Positions 7,840 through 19,117 of a DNA stretch of 64,000 nucleotides are shown here, in pieces. Below the pieces are notes generated by a model. The model had not been told where the DNA came from. It did no database searches and worked only from the letters and a program-made list of their open reading frames with translations. Source of the DNA: Mesorhizobium ciceri biovar biserrulae WSM1271. GTDB lineage: Bacteria > Pseudomonadota > Alphaproteobacteria > Rhizobiales > Rhizobiaceae. Position 1 is the first letter of the stretch. Each line of letters starts with the position of its first letter. The translations under genes and the position numbers were made by a program. The stretch lies in contig NC_014923.1 of NCBI RefSeq assembly GCF_000185905.1, positions 6,037,501 to 6,101,500 on the forward strand. The letters run 5' to 3'.

Positions 7840-9702
7840 GTGAGCAGTGATGCTGTTGGCACGACCTCTCTCAAATCGTCCGCGCATGTGAAAGCTGCCG
7901 GGTGGGGCCGGGGCTTGAGCACGCTGCTGCGCATCACGCGCATGAATCTGAGGCATCCGGGCCAAGCCGCGCTTGCGATCGGGTCGACAATCGCAGCCGT
8001 AATCCTGCAGGTGCTCATTCCTCAGCTTCTCGGCGACGCTATCGACCAGACCAAGGTAGTCCTCGGGGGCGGTGCCACGGGGGCGGCTGCAGAACAAGCG
8101 CTCTGGGTTCCGGCTCTCCTGCTGCTCGCCGCGAGTACGCTACGCGGCCTTTTCACGATGGCGCAAAACTATTTTGCCGAGGCCGTCGGACATCACGTCG
8201 CGTACGAACTGCGGCTGGCTTTTTACGACAAGGTCCAGCGCCTCAGCTTTTCCTTTCACGACCGGGTGCATTCAGGCGACCTGATCACCCTCGGCATCCT
8301 CGATCTCGATGGTGTGCGGATGTATTTTTCCACCGCCCTGGTTCGCTTGCTTCTGCTCACCATGCTGATCGGGATCGGCGGCTACAGGATGATCTCAACC
8401 GACACGCTGCTCGGTCTCATGGCGCTGAGCTTCGTGCCTTTCGTAGCCTGGCGATCGTCGATCACGCAGGTCAAGCTACGCGCCATCTGGCTCAACCTGC
8501 AGGAGCGGCTCTCCGTCCTCGGCCGTGTGATGGAGGAAAATCTCGCGGGTATCCGCGTTGTCCGGGCCTTTTCGGCACAGGCCTACGAGATGGCAAAGTT
8601 CGACCGCGCGTCGAAAACCGCGCTCGAAGTCGCTCACCAGCAGGTTGACGTGTACGTGCCAAATACGTCGGCAATGACCCTGGCCTTCTTTCTCGCCATG
8701 GGGTTGGTCCTCTGGCTCGGTTGCAACAAGGTCATTGTCGGGCAGATCAGCGTTGGGACGCTCACCATGTTCCTGGCCTTCATGACGATCCTGCAAATGC
8801 CCGTCCGGCAGATTGGCCTGATGGTCAACGGCTTCGCCCGCGCTTATACTTGCGGTTCGCGCCTCTTCGGTCTGCTCGATCAGGACAATACGATCAGGGA
8901 TGTCCCCACCGCCCGACCACTTGAGATCGGTGAAGGCACTCTGCGCTTCGACAATGTCTCGTTTGCATATCCCGGCACCGGAAACCGGGCCGTTCTGGAG
9001 AATGTCACTTTTTGTGCCCGTCGGGGCGAGACGATCGCGATCGTGGGTCCGCCGGGTTCGGGCAAATCGACAATCGCTCACCTGATCCCCCGCTTTTACG
9101 ACGTCACTGGGGGCGCCATCATGCTTGACGGGCAGGACATCCGTGGGGTCACCCTCGCCACGCTTCGCAAGGCGGTCGCTGTCGTACAGCAGGATGCATT
9201 CCTGTTCACTACCACGATCGAGAACAACATCGCTTATGGCGACCCTTGGGCAAAGGAACAGCGGATCGAGCGCGCTAGCGAATCCGCCCAGTTGCACAAC
9301 TACATCCTGGACCTCCCCGCAGGTTACAAGACGGTCGTCGGCGAACGCGGCACTTCTCTGTCTGGGGGCCAGCGGCAGCGCCTCACCATAGCTCGCACCA
9401 TGATGTTACGTCCATCAGTCGTCATTTTCGACGACTCAACGGCCGCGATCGACGCCGCCACCGAACAGCGCATTCGCCTGGCGATACGGCGTTTCGCCAA
9501 GGATAGGGTGACGATCATCATCGCCCACCGGCTAAGTTCGCTCAAGCACGCCGACCGGATCCTGTTTGTCGACAACGGCAAGATCGTGGAACGTGGTACC
9601 CATCAAGAGCTTTTGGCCAAGCAAGGACGCTACAAGGCCCTTCATGATCTGCAGTTGCGCCCGGGAGATGACATTGTGACGAAGTATAGAGGCGCGCCCT
9701 GA
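7840..9702 (+). CDS. ABC exporter half-transporter with a degenerate catalytic site
   Basis: This 620-residue protein has an N-terminal six-helix exporter domain (about residues 45-330) and a C-terminal ATPase domain. The ATPase has Walker A GPPGSGKST, signature LSGGQRQRL and Walker B VVIFDDSTAAID. The catalytic glutamate after Walker B is replaced by aspartate. That pattern marks the degenerate-site half of heterodimeric ABC exporters such as LmrCD or TM287/288. The start is GTG 7840. The stop overlaps the next ABC gene, which supplies the matching half. The substrate is unknown. The position behind nifB-fdxN-nifZ-nifT suggests a role in bacteroids (inference). Confidence 0.85.
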   Translation: MSSDAVGTTSLKSSAHVKAAGWGRGLSTLLRITRMNLRHPGQAALAIGSTIAAVILQVLIPQLLGDAIDQTKVVLGGGATGAAAEQALWVPALLLLAASTLRGLFTMAQNYFAEAVGHHVAYELRLAFYDKVQRLSFSFHDRVHSGDLITLGILDLDGVRMYFSTALVRLLLLTMLIGIGGYRMISTDTLLGLMALSFVPFVAWRSSITQVKLRAIWLNLQERLSVLGRVMEENLAGIRVVRAFSAQAYEMAKFDRASKTALEVAHQQVDVYVPNTSAMTLAFFLAMGLVLWLGCNKVIVGQISVGTLTMFLAFMTILQMPVRQIGLMVNGFARAYTCGSRLFGLLDQDNTIRDVPTARPLEIGEGTLRFDNVSFAYPGTGNRAVLENVTFCARRGETIAIVGPPGSGKSTIAHLIPRFYDVTGGAIMLDGQDIRGVTLATLRKAVAVVQQDAFLFTTTIENNIAYGDPWAKEQRIERASESAQLHNYILDLPAGYKTVVGERGTSLSGGQRQRLTIARTMMLRPSVVIFDDSTAAIDAATEQRIRLAIRRFAKDRVTIIIAHRLSSLKHADRILFVDNGKIVERGTHQELLAKQGRYKALHDLQLRPGDDIVTKYRGAP

Positions 9703-11600
9703 TGGCCCAGGAGCACGCCAGCGAAATCGAAATCGAACCCAATGACGGCGGCAGACGTCCCCCGCGCGCGGTCGTTGGTTCCCATCGCGCCGAGGAGGAG
9801 ATATTCGGCCGGGCCTTTGACCAAAAGATCATTCGGCGCATCTGGGCCTTCGTTCGTCCCTACCGGGCCACGGCAGCCATCTCCGTCGCCGCATTGCTGA
9901 TTTTCACTGGCACGCAGCTTCTCATCCCGCTGATCATCCGCTACGCGATCAACGAGGCCATAACCCCGGCAGGCGTTGATCGCTACGCCCTGCTTGAGGC
10001 CGCCGGCGCGTTTGCGCTCGCCATTCTGGTTAATTTCGGCGCCGCTTACGCACAGGAAGCCGTGATCGGGAAAATGGCCGGAAACGTCCTCTTCGACATC
10101 CGCCGCGCCATGTTTGCGCATCTGCAGATGGTATCGCTCTCCTTCATGGACAAGACCGAGATCGGACGCCTGATGTCCCGCCTCCAAGGCGACGTCAACT
10201 CTATCCAGGAATTCCTCGAAAGCTCAATCTACTCTGTAGGCGACATAACGCTTCTCTTCGGCATCATTGTCGTTATGCTGTGCGTCAACTTCAGGCTCGG
10301 CCTTCTGACGCTCTCTGTCTTGCCGGTCCTGTTGATTATCCGCATCGTCTGGCTGCCGCGTGCTCGCGACGCCTTCACTGCTGCACAAGACACCAATTCA
10401 GTTGTTAACGGCGCGTTGGCCGAAGCCATTCACGGCGTGCGCACCGTTCAGTCCATGGACCGCCAGCAGGTAAACTTCGCATTGTATGACGACAAGGCAC
10501 ATGCTGACCTCACAACCCACCTGATCGCTGCCAGGTATACACAGATAATGGTGCCGATCGTGGATGGCCTCACGGGCCTCGCCATGGCTGTCGTAATTGT
10601 GGTCGGCGGCTCCATGAATGGTCGCATCGAAGTAGGAACGTTGGTTGCCTACATATTCTATATCCAACGCTTCTTTGACCCAATTCGCTCACTTACCCTG
10701 CAATATTCGGTCATGCAGAGAGCGATGGCCTCCGGCAAGCGCCTGACCGATGTGCTCGACGTCAAGGTCGAAATCCAGGACAAACGGGATGCGAGTGTCC
10801 TTTTGCCGGAAATGGCCTGCTCAGTCGAGTTCAGGGACGTCACGTTCGGCTACGACCCCAAAGATCCGGTGCTGAAGAATGTCTCCTTCGAGGTCAATCC
10901 CGGCGAGACGGTCGCCTTGGTCGGGCCGACTGGCTCTGGTAAATCCAGCGCGATGGCCCTCGTCCACCGCTTCTATGATGTTCAGCAAGGTCAAGTGCTG
11001 GTCGGCGGACATGATGTGCGCGATCTCACACAGGAATCGCTCGGCAACCAGATCGCTATGGTGCTGCAGGAGCCGTTTCTGTTCACCGGAACGGTTTTCG
11101 AGAACATCCGCTACGGCAACACGGAAGTCTCGCGCGAGAAGGTGATTGAGGCCGCCAAGGTGGTCGGAGCCCACGACTTCATCATGAACCTTCCCGACAC
11201 GTACCAGACTCAACTCGGCGAACGCGGCGGCAATCTTTCTCTCGGCCAGCGTCAGCTTGTCAGTTTCGCCCGCGCTCTCGTCGCCGACGCCAAGATCCTT
11301 GTTCTTGACGAGGCCACCGCCAGCATCGACAGCTACACGGAAATGCTGATCCAGAAGGCACTCGGAAAGCTCCTTGAAGGCCGTACCGCGCTTGTCATCG
11401 CTCACCGTCTCGCAACAATCCGGGGTGCCGATCGCATCATCGTGCTTCAGAACGGCCAGGTTATTGAGACCGGCAACCATGACAAGCTGATGGCTTTGGG
11501 CGGGCTCTATTCCAAACTATACAATCTGAACTACTCGTCATTCGACGACATTCCCGATGAGGAGGCCGATCCGACTGGACAAGCCGCCTCGCGTACCTGA
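9702..11600 (+). CDS. ABC exporter half-transporter, catalytic partner
   Basis: This 632-residue exporter half has a membrane domain (about residues 50-345) and an ATPase domain with Walker A GPTGSGKSS, Walker B ILVLDEATASID with the canonical glutamate, and an altered signature (LSLGQRQLV). An altered signature here, together with the altered Walker B glutamate of the upstream protein, would place both defects in one of the two ATP sites, as in asymmetric heterodimeric exporters. The ATG overlaps the previous stop (TGATG), so the two are translationally coupled. The exported substrate cannot be told from sequence. Confidence 0.87.
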   Translation: MAQEHASEIEIEPNDGGRRPPRAVVGSHRAEEEIFGRAFDQKIIRRIWAFVRPYRATAAISVAALLIFTGTQLLIPLIIRYAINEAITPAGVDRYALLEAAGAFALAILVNFGAAYAQEAVIGKMAGNVLFDIRRAMFAHLQMVSLSFMDKTEIGRLMSRLQGDVNSIQEFLESSIYSVGDITLLFGIIVVMLCVNFRLGLLTLSVLPVLLIIRIVWLPRARDAFTAAQDTNSVVNGALAEAIHGVRTVQSMDRQQVNFALYDDKAHADLTTHLIAARYTQIMVPIVDGLTGLAMAVVIVVGGSMNGRIEVGTLVAYIFYIQRFFDPIRSLTLQYSVMQRAMASGKRLTDVLDVKVEIQDKRDASVLLPEMACSVEFRDVTFGYDPKDPVLKNVSFEVNPGETVALVGPTGSGKSSAMALVHRFYDVQQGQVLVGGHDVRDLTQESLGNQIAMVLQEPFLFTGTVFENIRYGNTEVSREKVIEAAKVVGAHDFIMNLPDTYQTQLGERGGNLSLGQRQLVSFARALVADAKILVLDEATASIDSYTEMLIQKALGKLLEGRTALVIAHRLATIRGADRIIVLQNGQVIETGNHDKLMALGGLYSKLYNLNYSSFDDIPDEEADPTGQAASRT

Positions 11601-13151
11601 TGCATGCATCGCCGGCAGTATCCGCTTTAGGCGCGTCGGCGAACGCCGCGGATGAAGCGGGCAGAGAAAACCGCTCGCACTCAAGGAAGCCAACTGCGTG
11701 ACGGCCGTATGATGAGCGGGATAACCCTGTCCGTTGCCAATCAGACGAACGCTGCCTGGCCTCCAGCAAGCCCTGGACAAGAGGCCGTGCGAACGAGACC
11801 GATCAGAAAACGGCGGCAACCATTGGCTCCAAGCGTTGAAGAAACGCTGATAGACCTGACGCAGGTGCCATAAGCCCCGACGGGTGGGCAATTGTCCAGC
11901 GGATGATGTTTGATCTGCGGTCACTTCAGGTTTTTCCCCGGTAGCATACTGTCCCGCAACAGGCGTGTAGCTCTGGTCTAGGCAAACCGGCTGCCGCGCG
12001 CCGAGCGTGTGGCGCGTGGCATCGACGGTCCACGCCACCTCTTCCTGTTCCACACCAAGGCTCGCAAAAATCGTATCAACTCACCCATCGACCCGACATT
12101 CGTTTCCAACAGTTAGCCTAAGCCCCAGAAAAGAAAGTGCCTAAACCAAGAGGTTTGTCGCGGACCCGACAATCCCCACACTCCGTGTCGGACGGCGATC
12201 ATAAACGCTATCGTACTCGGATACCGGAAAAGTGGGGCAGCGAGTGGGACGCGATTGAGCACGAGACCGCTGGAGGCCATTCGGATAGTCGGTTCGGATG
12301 CCATTGATCCCGCGGATCCGGCGCCCAGCCGTCTGGTGCAATGCACCTCCCCGCTGTTTGTGGGACGCATCAATCGACGAACCCGCGACCAGTCTACGTT
12401 CGCGCCAGCCGCGTTCCAGTAGCCGCGTCGCTCAACCATCATTGCCGAAGCTGGCCGTCTTCGACGTGTTCATCGCCAGTTTCTAAGTTCTGCCTGCTGG
12501 ACACTCGACACAGCCGTCAGGCCAATATCGAGGCCAGCCCGCCTTTTCCAAGTTCGGCGACGACAGGCTACGTCTCACCCGGACGAGGCCGGCAAGTCTG
12601 CAGGCGTCAGTGTGAGAACTCATTCTTCGGGCATAGTTCGAGCACTCCTTCGCAAGAGATCGCGACACCAGCAGACGCACGTGTTGTGCAGCATTGGCGA
12701 ATGCGGTCCGACTACCGGCCTTTCGTTAAGGGCGGGGCGTTCCCGACCATGGCAGGAGCACCAATTGCGCAATCCCCTCGCCTTTTTCCTCTCGAGTGCC
12801 ACAGATGCGATCGCTCCGTCTCGCCGGCGTCTCCATCTAAATGCTGGGCGCGAGCTGACGATCTCGCGCAAGCAGGCCCTCGCTTTTCCGGCCGATCCCG
12901 ACGCCTACCTCAACGGAAAGCCGCTATGTGCTCGATGATACCTCAGCGCTACGAATACGAGACCTTCGGGGCACAGCATCATCCCTCGCGGAACGTGGCC
13001 ACGGCGCTCAGGCCTACGCCAGCAAGGGCCAACTCAGATAGCAACCCAGAGACGAAAACCACGTGAACCTGCACACGCTACAGCCGGCGACGACTGCGCA
13101 ATCGACAAATGACCTGCACGCCCGGCATTTTGCTGTTGTCGGCGCTCTCCT
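11601..13151. other. decayed region between ABC exporter and peptidase gene pair
   Basis: About 1.55 kb without a convincing intact gene. Several open frames exist on both strands but none shows a known domain. Around 12,850-13,040 broken plus-strand frames look like former coding sequence (for example ELTISRKQALAFPADPDAY, then after a shift RYVLDDTSALRIRDLRG), but I do not recognise the family. Confidence 0.45.
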
Positions 13152-13167
13152 TGGCACGAGGATTGCT
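13152..13167 (+). promoter_or_regulatory. sigma-54 (-24/-12) promoter before the HslV-like gene pair
   Basis: TGGCACGAGGATTGCT is a full match to the RpoN consensus. Its -12 element lies about 52 bases before ATG 13219, leaving a leader of about 40 bases. No perfect NifA site is seen upstream; the nearest is TGT-N10-ACC at 12927-12942, one base off. Confidence 0.8.
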
Positions 13168-13218
13168 CTGACCGTCACCGAACTAGCCAGGAATTCGAAA
13201 CCGTTAACAGGAGCAAAG

Positions 13219-13419
13219 ATGGATACCGCACAATTGGACCGGGAGATCCACAAGATCGCCAACCAATGCGTGAGCGAGGCCAGGGCAGTCGTCACGAAAC
13301 GAGGTTTCCAGCCCCAGGAACTAACCGCGAAAACCGTCGCTGCCGGCGTCGACACTGTCGAGATCGTACGCTCGGCCGACGCGGCCATGAGCAAGGTTGA
13401 CGAGGGGACGTGGCTGTGA
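13219..13419 (+). CDS. small protein co-transcribed with HslV-like peptidase
   Basis: This 66-residue protein is not recognised. It is soluble and charged, with predicted helical segments (MDTAQLDREIHKIANQCVSE). ATG 13219 follows AGGAGC at an ideal distance and lies just downstream of a consensus -24/-12 promoter. The stop overlaps the GTG start of the peptidase gene (GTGA), so the two are probably translationally coupled and may act together. A phage origin is possible because the peptidase resembles prophage-encoded forms. Confidence 0.65.
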   Translation: MDTAQLDREIHKIANQCVSEARAVVTKRGFQPQELTAKTVAAGVDTVEIVRSADAAMSKVDEGTWL

Positions 13420-13937
13420 CGACGATCGCCTACAAACACGGCGTAATGGCCGCCGACAGCCGTGCCTACGGCGCCGGCCTGGGATCAATCGGCTCCAAGC
13501 TCAAAATCCGCCGTCTTCCGGATGGACGCCTGATTGGCGCAACGACTCCCCAGGTTGGCGCCGGTGAGGCCATTCTGGACTGGTACGCCGCTGGCGCTGA
13601 CGTTCACAACACGCCAGAGGGTGTAAAAGGCTCCAACGTCGGTCTGCTGGTCGTTCATCCCGACGGGCGCGCTCAGGTGGCGTCTGGCGCCTGGACACTG
13701 ACCGGCATGCTCGAAAGCCCCTATTTTGTTATCGGCAGCGGCTCCCATTACGCGGAGGCCATTCTCGAATCCGGCGGGACCTCACAGCAGGCTGTAGAGA
13801 TCGCCTGCAAGTTCGATTGGTGCTCCGGGCTCCCGGTCGTGTCCCTGATGCACGGAGCGCCCTGCCCTTCCCCGCGCCACCCCAGGCGGGCCAAGTGGCT
13901 GTCGTGGGTCGGCAGGAGGTTCAAGATTACGGGCTAG
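13416..13937 (+). CDS. HslV/proteasome-like N-terminal threonine peptidase
   Basis: From GTG 13416 the protein is about 173 residues and begins M-T-T-I-A-Y. Removal of the initiator would expose a threonine, as in HslV and proteasome beta subunits. The next segment (YKHGVMAADSRA) matches the beta-strand and aspartate of the Ntn-hydrolase fold, and IGSKLKIRRLPDGRLIGATT fits the lysine-bearing strand. Similar stand-alone proteins occur in prophages. GTG 13410 is an alternative but would bury the threonine. No HslU/ClpY ATPase gene lies nearby. Control by RpoN is suggested by the promoter at 13152. The C-terminal 30 residues are basic and unlike the core. Confidence 0.75.
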   Translation: MTTIAYKHGVMAADSRAYGAGLGSIGSKLKIRRLPDGRLIGATTPQVGAGEAILDWYAAGADVHNTPEGVKGSNVGLLVVHPDGRAQVASGAWTLTGMLESPYFVIGSGSHYAEAILESGGTSQQAVEIACKFDWCSGLPVVSLMHGAPCPSPRHPRRAKWLSWVGRRFKITG

Positions 13938-13983
13938 CTATCGTCGCAGCTGCCGGCCGTGACAATAGGATGAAGGGAGTTTG

Positions 13984-14079
13984 ATGGGGTACAAACCGAC
14001 GCGGCACAAGCCGCGCGAGGCAGCCCTGATCCGCTGGATCATCAACGGGTTCGGGACCCAGCGCCGGCGCCGCTGGTAG
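13984..14079 (+). CDS. possible very small basic protein
   Basis: A 31-codon frame from ATG 13984 to TAG 14077 is preceded by GAAGGGAG at a good distance and encodes a strongly basic peptide ending in QRRRRW. It follows the peptidase gene by 46 bases. The strong ribosome binding site is the main support, and no family is recognised. Confidence 0.3.
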   Translation: MGYKPTRHKPREAALIRWIINGFGTQRRRRW

Positions 14080-14472
14080 CGATCGCGCTGCTGGCGACGT
14101 CGGCCATCCAGTTCGCCGGCGTACCGGTCTCAGTCGTGGCGCTATTGTTCTAGCGCCAGCTTAGGAATCTTTCAGTTAATTGTACACCAAAAACGATAAC
14201 GAGCGCACAGAGCTCATGTCGGGTGGTAGCACCGGTTCCTCGTTCTATTTTGCTTTACATAACGGCCGCCTGTCGTTGGGGCCAACTAGGTCGAAACAGC
14301 TTAAAATTGGCCTCCTGCCCGCCAATCTCATTGCTAGGTAGCAAAGCGTCATCTCGGGTGAGGCCCCATGTTCTTGCCTGGGTCGATCGAATCGAAATGG
14401 CGATGCGGGGACCCCACATCGCTCGTCTCAAGGCGCCAAAGCACCAAGGCTTCATCTGGTTCGGTTGACTCT
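14080..14472. other. intergenic region between peptidase pair and nifA 3' end
   Basis: No gene is supported. A short hydrophobic frame (LVAIALLATSAIQFAG...) runs from about 14073 to 14154 without a start. The rest shows no recognisable coding sequence. Confidence 0.4.
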
Positions 14473-16242
<1,770 letters not shown>

Positions 16243-16645
16243 GTCATCCTCCATTCCGGGCCGCGACAGCAACGCCGCGCCATGTGGGCCTGCGACGTCG
16301 CCGGGCGTAGAGGCCCTCGTCAAATGGCATCGGCGCCCCAGCCACCGTTGGCCGGGACCGGCATGAGTCTTCGCCCCGTAGGCCGCCGCAGATTGGCGCA
16401 CTTGCTCGCGCGTCGGAGCCACGAGTGCTTGGGACGTCGATAGAAACAATCGTGACGCGGGGTTGGCGGCAGCACGCCGGAGTTCCGCAGGAGGCATAAG
16501 ACGAAAAGTAGGTTTCGGTTTTTGGCTTCGTCAGGGCCCGATGAAAGGCAGGCGCGAAAAATGCGGGAGGCGATGCTCGATGCATGGCTGGACTATCCTT
16601 ACTGAATCGGGGCGCTCTACAGGCTCTTTCCGGTGGCCACCACTG

Positions 16646-16701
16646 CTGCTCGGAACGAGATGGGCAGTCAACAGCTGCTCGGAACGAGGTGGCCAATCAA
16701 C
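16646..16701 (+). repeat. two imperfect 27-base direct repeats
   Basis: Units at 16646-16672 and 16675-16701 both begin CTGCTCGGAACGAG and end TCAAC, differing at three positions. They lie about 400 bases upstream of the nifA start, reading away from it. They could be protein-binding sites or an IS end. Confidence 0.7.
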
Positions 16702-17308
16702 CGAACTTCCTTGCATTTCTGATAGGTTGAGAGAGGCTATGATAGAATCCATCATTCAGATTCTTGCCAGGAGATCGATTCGGAACGGCAAAGATGTTTG
16801 CCCCGGCGTGTCGAGGGTGCCTGGCGCGCTGAGCGAGCCGACGCATTTGCGTCGCTTCTATCGCCGGCAATCGCTGCCGACGTCCTCCTGGCTCGCTGAG
16901 TTGATCGCGACAATCGTTCATTCCTCGCTATTTGATGCCATTCCCACGAGAGCAGGCGGCGCGTGCCGTGGCGCGAAGTTGTCGTCGTGCGGGGCTTCAG
17001 TGTTCGTGCTGCAAAGCATCTCCTCAATCACCCGGTTGCGCCAGGACCCGCGGGATCAATCGGTCTGCCGACGGCCCCTTCGAGACGCTCTGCTTCGGCG
17101 GGAGCGCGGCAGAGCACGCTCGCGTAGGTGATCCTCCACTCCGGTGCGCGGTCGGTCACAAATACGACAACGAAGCGGGGACATCGGGGCGCCAGAGACA
17201 CAACCGGCGGCCGCTCTGCCAGGCAAAGCAATTACTGCACGGCGCCCTGTCAATCCTCTTTCTTCTACCGGACCGTATTGCTTCGACCCGGCACAATTCC
17301 GAGCCTAA
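16702..17308. other. nifA-dctA intergenic region, no gene seen
   Basis: Roughly 600 bases without a frame that looks coding on either strand. It presumably holds nifA control sequences, but no -24/-12 element facing nifA was found. Confidence 0.45.
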
Positions 17309-17356
17309 GTGCGGGATTTCGCCCAGGATGAAGGCAGCCAGTGCGGAAACCCGCAC
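17309..17356 (+). promoter_or_regulatory. tandem DctD-type upstream activator sites of dctA
   Basis: GTGCGGAAACCCGCAC (17341-17356) is a perfect inverted repeat with 6-base arms. A weaker copy, GTGCGGGATTTCGCCC, begins at 17309, 32 bases earlier (about three helical turns). Paired sites of this type about 100 bases before a -24/-12 promoter resemble the DctD operators of rhizobial dctA genes (from general knowledge). Confidence 0.65.
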
Positions 17357-17420
17357 AAACGTCAGGGACACCGGTTGACCGAGCGTCTGAACCTGCACGA
17401 TTGGGCGCGGGATTTCCACT

Positions 17421-17436
17421 TGGCACGACGCTTGCA
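17421..17436 (+). promoter_or_regulatory. sigma-54 (-24/-12) promoter of dctA
   Basis: TGGCACGACGCTTGCA matches the RpoN consensus completely. It lies 37 bases before ATG 17473 and about 65 bases after the nearer DctD-type inverted repeat. Confidence 0.9.
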
Positions 17437-17472
17437 GCCGAGACGACAGCAGCGCTCGACCGGAGCGCCGCG

Positions 17473-18831
17473 ATGGGAGAAGCGCGGGAAGGGAGGCGGC
17501 CCACCCCGATCCGGTCAGGGAGAGAAAAGCTGTTGGCTCCACCGATTCGAAGCGCCGGTCCCCCAGCCCGCAAGGCCTTCTACGCCCAACTGTACGTGCA
17601 GGTGCTTACCGCCATCGCCCTCGGTGTCGCAGTCGGCTATTTGTATCCGGGCACCGGAGAGGCTCTGAAGCCGCTGGGCGATGCTTTCATCAAGCTCGTG
17701 AAGATGATTATCGCACCTGTGATCTTTCTAACCGTAACGACCGGCATTGCGGGCATGAACGATCTCAAGAAGGTCGGCCGGGTCGCCGGCAAGGCGATGA
17801 TCTATTTCCTCACCTTCTCGAGCCTCGCATTGATGGTCGGTCTCGTTGTCGCCAATGTCGTTCAACCCGGCTCTGGCCTCGATATCGATCCGGCCTCGCT
17901 CGATGGCCAGGCCGTGCAGGGCTATGTGGCCAAGGTCCACGATCAGTCGGTGACCGGCTTCCTCATGAACATCATCCCGTCAACTATCGTTGGTGCCTTC
18001 GCCGAAGGCAACATCCTGCAGGTCCTGTTCTTCTCGATTCTGTTCGGCAGCGCTCTGGCGATGGCCGGAGACACCGGGAAGCCTGTGCTTTCCTTGCTTC
18101 AAGCGCTCCTCGCGCCGGTGTTCAAGCTGGTCGGCATCCTGATGCAGGCCGCGCCCGTCGGCGCTTTCGGCGCCATGGCCTTCACAATCGGCAAATATGG
18201 CATCGGTTCAGTGGTCAACCTCGCCATGCTGGTCGCGACGTTCTATTTCACCGCATTCGTCTTCGTGTTCGGGATTCTCGGCGCGGTTTGCCGATACAAC
18301 GGTTTCTCAATCTTTTCTCTCGTGCGATACATCAAGGAAGAGCTGCTGCTGGTCCTGGCAACGTCCTCCTCGGAGGCTGCGCTGCCCTCGCTCATGGAGA
18401 AAATGGAGAAGGCAGGCGCCAAGCGTTCCGTCGTGGGTCTCGTCATCCCGACGGGATATTCCTTCAATCTGGACGGTACCAATATCTATATGACGCTTGC
18501 CGCCCTCTTCATCGCCCAGGCAACGAACACGCATTTGTCGGTTGCCGATCAGATTCTCCTGTTGGTCGTCGCGATGCTTTCCTCGAAGGGTGCCGCAGGT
18601 ATTACGGGGGCTGGCTTCGTCACGTTGGCCGCCACGCTTTCCGTAATACCAACTGTTCCCGTTGCTGGGATGGCTCTGATCCTTGGTGTGGACCGCTTCA
18701 TGTCCGAATGCCGAGCGCTGACGAATGTAGTGGGTAACGCGGTGGCTGCGCTCGTCGTCGCCCGCTGGGAAGGCGAATTGGACGAAGCGCGCATGAAAGC
18801 CGCCTTCTGCGGGAGCTTGCCGAGAGATTAA
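17473..18831 (+). CDS. dctA: DctA, C4-dicarboxylate transporter
   Basis: DctA is the inner-membrane symporter (DAACS family) for succinate, fumarate and malate, the main carbon supplied to bacteroids. The 452-residue frame has the family core: PLGDAFIKLVKMIIAPVIF, then TSSSEAALPSLMEKMEKAG, then GYSFNLDGTNIYMTLAALFI and a C-terminal GVDRFMSECRALTNVVGN. ATG 17473 is used because the longer frame runs through the sigma-54 promoter. Even so, the N-terminus has about 30 more residues before the conserved YAQLYVQVLTAIALG than usual DctA proteins, so an internal start is possible. A core-genome dctA may exist elsewhere. Confidence 0.95.
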   Translation: MGEAREGRRPTPIRSGREKLLAPPIRSAGPPARKAFYAQLYVQVLTAIALGVAVGYLYPGTGEALKPLGDAFIKLVKMIIAPVIFLTVTTGIAGMNDLKKVGRVAGKAMIYFLTFSSLALMVGLVVANVVQPGSGLDIDPASLDGQAVQGYVAKVHDQSVTGFLMNIIPSTIVGAFAEGNILQVLFFSILFGSALAMAGDTGKPVLSLLQALLAPVFKLVGILMQAAPVGAFGAMAFTIGKYGIGSVVNLAMLVATFYFTAFVFVFGILGAVCRYNGFSIFSLVRYIKEELLLVLATSSSEAALPSLMEKMEKAGAKRSVVGLVIPTGYSFNLDGTNIYMTLAALFIAQATNTHLSVADQILLLVVAMLSSKGAAGITGAGFVTLAATLSVIPTVPVAGMALILGVDRFMSECRALTNVVGNAVAALVVARWEGELDEARMKAAFCGSLPRD

Positions 18832-19117
18832 ACCGGCCACCCCGCCCCAGCAAGATTGCTGCAGCGCGACCAATCAAGTCGCCGCGCTGTCATCAGCACG
18901 AAAGAATCGGCTCGCGGCTCTAAACAGCGCGTCGCGAGACACAAGATCAGAAGCGCCAATGCGGTGAATCAAGAAACATGGATGCCTTACGCAAACGAAA
19001 CCGAGAGCGACGAATGCTCGGTTGCTCCTTGAGCGCTGTTCATTGGATAGGTTGCCGATCGTGGAGCATGTCGAAATCTTCATGTTGCCGCCCGGAACCG
19101 TCGCCGGGACAGGGCCG

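Noticed and set aside
12341..13066. Long plus-strand frame of about 240 codons
   Set aside because: Composition (Ser/Pro/Arg-rich, no domain) and the absence of a ribosome binding site suggest non-coding or decayed sequence, and other frames at 12,850-13,040 look more like former coding DNA.
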